From: CBIHNH01 sp966211425
GTDB taxonomy: Bacteria; Patescibacteriota; Saccharimonadia; Saccharimonadales; Saccharimonadaceae
DNA length: 26,494 bases
Direction of reading: 5' to 3'
Assembly (NCBI GenBank): GCA_966211425.1
Contig: CBIHNH010000008.1
Coordinates: forward strand, 1-26,494
The notes under the pieces were generated by a model. That model ran no database searches and was not told the origin of the DNA. It worked only from the letters and a program-made list of their open reading frames with translations. A program made the translations under genes and the position numbers. Shown piece by piece: positions 21,875-26,494 of this stretch. The stretch's first letter is position 1. Each line of letters opens with the position of its first letter.

Positions 21875-22675
21875 ATGAACGAGCAGCCCAAGGTACCACC
21901 TCAGTCATCCGGCGGCACTGCGCCTAAGCCGGTAGCATATGACCAGAATGGTCAGCCGCTTTACGCCCATCCTCCAGCGCAATCACAGCCCGAGCCGCAG
22001 CCTGGAACTACCGCCCAGTCGCCGCAAGTTGTCTATATGACGCGTGCTGTCGACCCTCATCAGCCCGATGTTTCCGACGAAGTCAAAGCCAAGCACGATG
22101 AATCAATGAAGCGCTACCCTAGTCTGAACCTCAGCGAGGGGGAGTACGTCATCAGTGCCGTACAACGACATCCGATCGGACTTTTTTCGATCTGGCTCGT
22201 TGTGGCGCTTGCCGTGCTGGTCGTTGTTGTCGGTCTGCCACTCCTGCTTAATACCGACACATTCCTCGGAGGCAGGGAGCTATCAGGTGAAGCCATTTTC
22301 AGCGGGGGTATGGTTCTACTGCTGGCTGCGGCGCTCTTTGTTCTCGGCGGTATCATCGCCACGGTAGTCTACCGGGCTAACCGGTTCTTTCTCACTAACG
22401 AAAGCGTGATTCAGCACATCCAGACTAGTCTGTTTTCGAAAAAAGACCAAACAATTAGCCTGGCGAATATCGAAGATGCTAGCTATCGTCAGCAGGGAAT
22501 ACTACAGACATTGCTCAATTATGGCGCAATTCGGCTTTCGACCGAAGGTGAAGAGACGACCTATAGGTTTAACTTTGTCGCAAAGCCAAAAAACGAAGTC
22601 GATACACTCAACAACGCGGTCGAAGCGTTTAAAAACTTCCGCCCGATCGAGAACGACAACGAGCCGAGCAACTAG
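21875..22675 (+). CDS. Membrane protein with bacterial PH-like domain
   Basis: 266 residues from the ATG at 21875. A long Pro/Gln-rich, low-complexity N-terminal part (about 1-75) is followed by two transmembrane helices (about 103-124 and 141-162) and a bacterial PH-like domain (bPH_2/YdbS type): RANRFFLTNESVIQHIQTSLFSKKDQTISLANIEDASYRQQGILQTLLNYGAIRLSTEG. The membrane and PH order fits the YdbS/YdbT family of unknown role in membrane stress. The disordered start may be a cytoplasmic docking arm. It lies between ruvB and a convergent pilin-like gene. Confidence 0.82.
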   Translation: MNEQPKVPPQSSGGTAPKPVAYDQNGQPLYAHPPAQSQPEPQPGTTAQSPQVVYMTRAVDPHQPDVSDEVKAKHDESMKRYPSLNLSEGEYVISAVQRHPIGLFSIWLVVALAVLVVVVGLPLLLNTDTFLGGRELSGEAIFSGGMVLLLAAALFVLGGIIATVVYRANRFFLTNESVIQHIQTSLFSKKDQTISLANIEDASYRQQGILQTLLNYGAIRLSTEGEETTYRFNFVAKPKNEVDTLNNAVEAFKNFRPIENDNEPSN

Positions 22676-22681
22676 ACTTTG

Positions 22682-23071
22682 CTAGAGGCTGCTCTTTACG
22701 AAGTCTGTTTCGAGCTCAAGGTTGGCGCGTAGTGTGTAGTCCTCGCAAAGATCACCACCGTTACAGCCGGTTGGTTCATAGCGATAGTCTGAGTCCTTCG
22801 TACCAATCATTTTCCCGGTTGGATCCTTCAGGAGGTCTTTGTCCATGGCTTTTAGCTGCGCAGCGCTGAGGACTCGGGGGTAAGCTTTTAACGTTGGAAA
22901 CACAACTTCTTTGAGGTTATGGTGCATAGCGTTGATCGCAACCTTGCGGCTTTGGTCCCGATGCATGGATTTCAACGACCCATACTGGCTTAGGCCAATT
23001 CCGCCTACGACAGCCAGTAGCACTATGGCGACGAGGAACTCGACGATCGTAAATCCTTGGGATGTCTTCAT
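22682..23071 (-). CDS. Type IV pilin-like protein with class III leader
   Basis: 129 residues. A short leader MKTSQG is followed by FTIVEFLVAIVLLAVVGGIGL: cleavage before F7 would leave Phe at +1 and Glu at +5, the prepilin peptidase signature. The mature part is a small pilin-like globular domain with two cysteines (CNGGDLCEDY) that could form the C-terminal disulfide loop. It is transcribed away from recA, with TACAAT eight bases before its ATG. Minor pilin or pseudopilin is the likely role, perhaps in DNA uptake, as comEC and the pilN/pilO operon are nearby. Confidence 0.88.
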   Translation of the reverse strand: MKTSQGFTIVEFLVAIVLLAVVGGIGLSQYGSLKSMHRDQSRKVAINAMHHNLKEVVFPTLKAYPRVLSAAQLKAMDKDLLKDPTGKMIGTKDSDYRYEPTGCNGGDLCEDYTLRANLELETDFVKSSL

Positions 23072-23100
23072 TGCTAACTATTGTAGCAAAGCGCTATACT
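23071..23100 (+). promoter_or_regulatory. Divergent promoters of recA and pilin-like gene
   Basis: For recA: TTGCTA (23071-23076) and TATACT (23095-23100), start near 23107. For the pilin: TACAAT on the minus strand (23085-23080), eight bases before its ATG. The recA -35 covers the pilin start, so polymerases would compete. No SOS-type LexA box of a known consensus is visible. Confidence 0.6.
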
Positions 23101-23128
23101 AGAAAGATACCGCAAACGGAGGAGTAGT

Positions 23129-24166
23129 ATGGCAAAGAAGACTGAAAAAGCAGCGGTTTCTGCTGAAAAACCGGACAATGAGGGCAAAATAAAAGCACTT
23201 GGTCTCGCGATGGATCAGATTACCAAACAGTTTGGTGACGGTTCGATCATGAAGCTCGGCGAAGCGCACAAAGTAGATGTTGAACTCATCCCCTCAGGTG
23301 CACTGAGTCTCGATATCGCCCTCGGCGGCGGCTACCCAAAAGGTCGCATCATCGAAATCTATGGCCCTGAAAGTTCTGGTAAAACGACGCTGACACTGCA
23401 TGCGATCGCTGAAGTTCAGCGTCAGGGTGGCACGGCTGCGTTTATCGACGCTGAGCATGCCCTTGATCCTGCCTACGCAAAGCGTCTCGGCGTTGATACC
23501 GATAACCTTCTCGTCTCACAGCCTGACAATGGTGAACAGGCGCTCGAGATTGCTGAGACTCTCGTTCGTTCGAGCGCGGTCGACCTTGTTGTTGTTGACT
23601 CGGTTGCCGCCCTGGTACCGCAAGCTGAGATAGACGGCGAGATGGGCGACAGCCACATGGGTCTCCAGGCGCGTTTGATGAGCCAAGCGCTCCGTAAGCT
23701 GACGGGTATTATCAGCAAGAGCAAGACTACTGTCATCTTTATCAACCAGATCCGTATGAAGATTGGCGTGATGTTCGGTAATCCAGAGACCACAACTGGT
23801 GGTAACGCGCTCAAGTTCTATGCAAGCGTACGTCTCGACATCCGCCGTATCGGTCAGATAAAACAAGGTGAAGAGATTATCGGTAACCGGACGAAGGTTA
23901 AGGTAGTGAAGAACAAGATCGCTCCGCCGTTCCGAGTTGCTGAGTTCGACATCATGTATAACGAGGGGATCTCTCGCACCGGTGACGTTCTCGACCTAGC
24001 CGTGATCCACGGTATCGTTGGCAAAGCAGGCGCTTGGTTCGACTATAAGGACGCCAAGATCGGCCAGGGCCGTGAAGCAACCAAGGTTTATCTTAAAGAA
24101 AACACGAAGGTTCTCGCTGAAATCGAAAAAGCCGTCCGCGCCAAGGTAGCCGAGCAAGAAAGCTAG
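23129..24166 (+). CDS. recA: Recombinase RecA
   Basis: 345 residues. Walker A is GPESSGKTT (79-87), with EHALDPAYAKRLGVD, VVDSVAALVP and the DNA-binding loop 2 region NQIRMKIGVMFGNPETTTGGNALKFY. RecA forms filaments on single-stranded DNA and carries out strand exchange. It has a proper leader of about 22 bases with GGAGGAG (23118-23124) before the ATG, unlike most genes here. recX follows three bases after the stop. Confidence 0.98.
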   Translation: MAKKTEKAAVSAEKPDNEGKIKALGLAMDQITKQFGDGSIMKLGEAHKVDVELIPSGALSLDIALGGGYPKGRIIEIYGPESSGKTTLTLHAIAEVQRQGGTAAFIDAEHALDPAYAKRLGVDTDNLLVSQPDNGEQALEIAETLVRSSAVDLVVVDSVAALVPQAEIDGEMGDSHMGLQARLMSQALRKLTGIISKSKTTVIFINQIRMKIGVMFGNPETTTGGNALKFYASVRLDIRRIGQIKQGEEIIGNRTKVKVVKNKIAPPFRVAEFDIMYNEGISRTGDVLDLAVIHGIVGKAGAWFDYKDAKIGQGREATKVYLKENTKVLAEIEKAVRAKVAEQES

Positions 24167-24169
24167 TGG

Positions 24170-24829
24170 TTGGCGGTGAAGATCACCGATATATCGCTCC
24201 AAGTTCGCAACCCTGATCGGGTAAACGTCTCGGTTGACGGTAAGTACCGTTTCTCGCTAGATATTCTGCAGGTAACCGAGCTCGGTATCAAGATCGGGCG
24301 AGAATACAGTGAAGAGGAGCTCGTCGAGCTGGAAAATGAAAGCCAGTTCGGCAAACTTTATGCGCGTGCACTCGAATATACGATGATGCGCCCGCATAGT
24401 GCCAAAGAAGTCCGTGATTATCTGTGGCGCAAAACCAGAACTACTCGAGTGCGAGTACCTGATAGCAACGAATACCGAGAGAGGCCAGGTGTTAGCCAAG
24501 AGATTGCAGACCGCGTCTATGATCGGTTGGAGCAAAAAGGGTACCTGAATGACGAGAACTTTGCGCGGTACTGGGTAGAAAACCGAAACACTCGCAAAGG
24601 CATCAGCAAGCGAAAGCTCATAGCAGAACTACGCACAAAAGGTGTCGACTCCGTGGTTATCGAACAAGCACTGCAAAATTCCCCACGTGAGGAAAAAGAC
24701 GATCTCCGCAACATTCTTGAGAAAAAACGCTACAAATACGATGATGAACAAAAACTTATCGCCTACTTGATGCGCCAAGGTTTCCCCTATGACGCTGTTC
24801 GGGATGCGCTCGCTGATAGCGAATATTAA
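24170..24829 (+). CDS. recX: RecA regulator RecX
   Basis: 219 residues from TTG at 24170; GTG at 24176 is as good a start, and no clear ribosome site decides. The RecX fold is seen as repeated three-helix units: RPHSAKEVRDYLWRK, VYDRLEQKGYLNDENFARYWVENRN, ISKRKLIAELRTKGVD and YLMRQGFPYDAVRDAL. RecX binds the RecA filament and limits its activity. An N-terminal 60-residue beta-rich part (SLQVRNPDRVNVSVDGKYRF) is typical of longer RecX proteins. It is cotranscribed with recA, and its stop overlaps that of the convergent gene by the palindrome TTAA (24826-24829). Confidence 0.93.
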   Translation: MAVKITDISLQVRNPDRVNVSVDGKYRFSLDILQVTELGIKIGREYSEEELVELENESQFGKLYARALEYTMMRPHSAKEVRDYLWRKTRTTRVRVPDSNEYRERPGVSQEIADRVYDRLEQKGYLNDENFARYWVENRNTRKGISKRKLIAELRTKGVDSVVIEQALQNSPREEKDDLRNILEKKRYKYDDEQKLIAYLMRQGFPYDAVRDALADSEY

Positions 24830-25407
24830 CGGCTGATGTTATCGGGTTGAGCGCTGCCGCTTCGGAACGGGTTAACGAAAACACCGCTAGAGTCGACAGC
24901 GACCTCTTGGTTGTCCTCTCGGACGGTTGGCGACTGGACGACTAAAACGTCATTGTTCACAGAGATGACCTGCGAGCGGTGGATGACGTTGCCAGCAGTA
25001 CCGAGGCTTCTGATAAGCGACTGCTCAGTGTAGATTTGCATGATCGTGTAGTCAACCGTTTCGACGCTGTAGGCGGATACTTTGCCGAGCTTCCGCTTAT
25101 TTTCATCGATAACCTTTAGATCGATAAGCTCAAAGCCAAAATCGATGATTTCCTGTAGCCTAACGAGACCGTCGAGTGACGTTAACTTCGTTGCGTCGTC
25201 GACAATCATGCCGATATCGCTCAGCTCCCTGATATCACTCGGGTGCAACACGCTCGGTGATTGTTCGAGGCCGGCTCCTTCTACGTAAAATGCGGCGATA
25301 GTCAGTTGGCGAGGGTCGACGAGTGCAGCGGTCGTCTCGGCCAGCTGTGCCCCGGTCTGCAGGCTCATGACGGGCACGGTGAGTAGGTTTTCGATCGATA
25401 TCAGCAT
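24826..25407 (-). CDS. PRC-barrel domain protein
   Basis: 193 residues. Two PRC-barrel-like halves: about 8-85 (PVMSLQTGAQLAETTAALVDPRQLTIAAFYVEGAG) and 92-165 (GFELIDLKVIDENKRKLGKVSAYSVETVDYTIMQIYTE), with a flexible end. PRC barrels bind RNA-processing, photosynthetic or other partners; no membrane segment here. It starts with TATAGT six bases upstream (25419-25414), giving leaderless mRNA, and lies behind the pilus operon on the same strand, 65 bases from the 100-aa gene. A role with the pilus genes is possible but unproven. Confidence 0.83.
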   Translation of the reverse strand: MLISIENLLTVPVMSLQTGAQLAETTAALVDPRQLTIAAFYVEGAGLEQSPSVLHPSDIRELSDIGMIVDDATKLTSLDGLVRLQEIIDFGFELIDLKVIDENKRKLGKVSAYSVETVDYTIMQIYTEQSLIRSLGTAGNVIHRSQVISVNNDVLVVQSPTVREDNQEVAVDSSGVFVNPFRSGSAQPDNISR

Positions 25408-25413
25408 ACTTCT

Positions 25414-25419
25414 ACTATA
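25414..25419 (-). promoter_or_regulatory. -10 hexamer of PRC-barrel gene, leaderless
   Basis: TATAGT on the minus strand, six bases before the ATG at 25407; no clear -35. Confidence 0.55.
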
Positions 25420-25472
25420 CTAGCAGCGACGAGAGATAGACATACATAAAGCATTTGTTTATCGGCGCTCGG

Positions 25473-25775
25473 TTATTCGCTGAATGGATTAGTGCGTTGT
25501 CCAGCAGGAAGAGTATCGAGGTTTGTTTGTTGCTGAGCGTTAAGGCGTTTTATGCGTTCGATCGTAGCTGTATCAAACTTTGTCGACTGTATTTCGCTGA
25601 GCTTTTGTGAGCGATAGTCTTCATCGCTTGGTTGGTTTAGCGCTATGTTTAACCCCAGAAACGCACCAGTTAGGACAAAGGTAAAGATAATGAAATATAC
25701 CATAAAACTATGAGCCGATAGAAAGGACCCGAGTTTTTTAAGATTACGAGTGACGGTAGCTAATGAGTGTCTCAT
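25473..25775 (-). CDS. Small single-pass membrane protein of the pilus operon
   Basis: 100 residues: a basic N-terminal part (MRHSLATVTRNLKKLGSF), one transmembrane helix (about 26-47), and a hydrophilic periplasmic tail with DYRSQKLSEIQSTKFD. The last 20 residues (TNLDTLPAGQRTNPFSE) are proline-bearing and may be flexible. It overlaps the pilO gene by four bases (25772-25775), so it is translated with it. The layout (one helix plus tail, after pilN and pilO) resembles PilP-like or PilO-partner positions, but no sequence motif proves this. Function not assigned. Confidence 0.75.
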   Translation of the reverse strand: MRHSLATVTRNLKKLGSFLSAHSFMVYFIIFTFVLTGAFLGLNIALNQPSDEDYRSQKLSEIQSTKFDTATIERIKRLNAQQQTNLDTLPAGQRTNPFSE

Positions 25776-26347
25776 CGTACGTATACCTCCAGAGTTATAA
25801 CAGGGCTGTTGACGCTGCCTATGTTCTTCAAGTCGTTCGATATATCGAGTTGTGTGATCTGCATTTTTGTTAGGTTGCGCTCGATCAGCTTTAGGAACTG
25901 GAGGTAGTTATCATAGTTGACCGGAGAGCTGAGGCTAATCGTTGCAACTACGGCCTTAACTCCGGTAATAGCGGTCGCTTTTGCGCTAGTACTGGTCGTG
26001 AAATCGAACCCGAGCACAGTAAGGCCGGACGCCGCGGCATAAGAGCTGATATCTTGAACGATCTGGTCTTGGTACTCGTAGTATTTGGTATCGGCTACGA
26101 TAGCAGCGGCTCGAGCAACGCTTTCCCTGTTGTCGTCAAGCGTACGACGTAGCTTCTTGGCATTTTCAATGCCCTGCTCGCTCAGTTCAGTGTCTATCTT
26201 TGTGTGATCAACGTTAGTCACGTAACCTACCAGTTTAATGTGCATGAGGTAACTACCCGCACCAATCCCTGCAACCAAAAGTACGATTAGGCCGTACAAA
26301 GACCAGTTGACAATGACGGTCGAGGTTAGTGCTGATTTTTTCTTCAT
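25772..26347 (-). CDS. pilO: PilO-like type IV pilus assembly protein
   Basis: 191 residues. One N-terminal transmembrane helix (about 14-36) and a coiled-coil segment (TELSEQGIENAKKLRRTLDDNRESVARAA) precede a ferredoxin-like domain with LTVLGFDF, VVATISLSSPVNYDNYLQFLKLIERNLTKMQITQLDIS, the pattern of PilO and GspM-type proteins. PilO pairs with PilN in the inner membrane to link the pilus motor platform. The start codon overlaps the upstream stop (ATGA), and the stop overlaps the next start. The assignment rests on fold pattern and operon place, not on strong sequence identity. Confidence 0.75.
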   Translation of the reverse strand: MKKKSALTSTVIVNWSLYGLIVLLVAGIGAGSYLMHIKLVGYVTNVDHTKIDTELSEQGIENAKKLRRTLDDNRESVARAAAIVADTKYYEYQDQIVQDISSYAAASGLTVLGFDFTTSTSAKATAITGVKAVVATISLSSPVNYDNYLQFLKLIERNLTKMQITQLDISNDLKNIGSVNSPVITLEVYVR

Positions 26348-26494
26348 GGCTTAACTCCCGAGCTCGAGGTGGCTCCAGACGTGAGCTTGACGCTGTACGT
26401 TGCTTCGTACGGGTAGCGAGCCTCCTGGCCGGTGAGTGAGGTGATGTTGTCTGGACGGGTTGTGTTGACGAGGCTGACATTTTCGAACAGTGAT
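26344..26494 (-). CDS. C-terminal fragment of a PilN-like protein, cut by window
   Basis: The minus-strand frame is open from the window edge to a TGA at 26346-26344 and overlaps the pilO ATG. The 49 visible residues start SLFENVSLVNTTRP and end SSSGVKP; they read like the last strand of a PilN ferredoxin-like domain (FENVSL...YEATYSVKL). Its position just before pilO supports PilN, but too little is visible for a sure call. Confidence 0.55.
   Translation of the reverse strand, partial: SLFENVSLVNTTRPDNITSLTGQEARYPYEATYSVKLTSGATSSSGVKP

Noticed and set aside
26253..26480. Minus-strand ORF of 75 codons near the right edge
   Set aside because: It overlaps the pilO start and the real pilN frame; the pilN frame is open to the edge and joins pilO with ATGA, so this one is a shadow.
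1..26494. Recoded TGA as in Gracilibacteria
   Set aside because: Several genes end normally on TGA (guanylate-kinase-like, GNAT, rimK), and conserved proteins have no internal TGA.

Overview
The window is about 26.5 kb of a compact bacterial chromosome. Gene content points to the Candidate Phyla Radiation, most likely Candidatus Saccharibacteria (TM7). The signs are: a secreted lamin-tail protein ending in four Cys-x12-Cys repeats of the type C..G..RNP.TNRCR; a ComEC that lacks the C-terminal nuclease-like domain; minimal type IV pilus genes; short intergenic gaps; and normal use of TGA as stop, which argues against Gracilibacteria and Absconditabacteria. No rRNA, IS element, phage gene or CRISPR array is visible. 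The organism is an inference from gene content; no phylogeny was run.

Layout. 1-4283: 3' part of murJ, then lepA, an unknown gene and a divergent guanylate-kinase-like gene, nearly overlapping. 4270-9832: the heat-shock region, with hrcA, a 44-codon gene not previously in view, grpE, dnaK, a GtrA-family gene, an FKBP isomerase and dnaJ. Three CIRCE operators precede hrcA, dnaK and dnaJ, each with the promoter -35 hexamer inside the 9-base spacer, and a fourth degenerate copy lies in the dnaK leader. 9869-14121: a GNAT gene, a DUF1704/MATCAP-like HExxxH metallopeptidase, and a three-gene operon of CphA/GshF-like ATP-grasp, RimB-like protease and RimK, which looks like a peptide tagging and trimming cassette. 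14149-15449: small and membrane-protein genes around tRNA-Lys(UUU) and its long structured leader. 15489-21858: comEC, yebC, the lamin-tail protein, ruvC, an antisense unknown, ruvA and ruvB. 21875-24829: a PH-domain membrane protein, a pilin-like gene divergent from recA, and recX. 24826-26494: on the minus strand, a PRC-barrel gene and a pilus assembly operon (pilN fragment, pilO, small membrane protein).

Functional links. HrcA should control three transcription units and possibly the divergent FKBP gene. ComEC, pilin, PilN/PilO, RecA, RecX and RuvABC together fit DNA uptake and recombination, a known lifestyle theme in this phylum.

Two things stand out. The 44-codon gene between hrcA and grpE encodes exactly four 11-residue repeats with a strict polar stripe and no basic residue; it seems to be a heat-shock-linked amphipathic or membrane peptide. 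Across the whole window, about eighteen promoters have their -10 hexamer only 6-11 bases before the start codon, so leaderless or nearly leaderless mRNA appears to be the default, with Shine-Dalgarno sites kept mainly for genes inside operons and for dnaK and recA.
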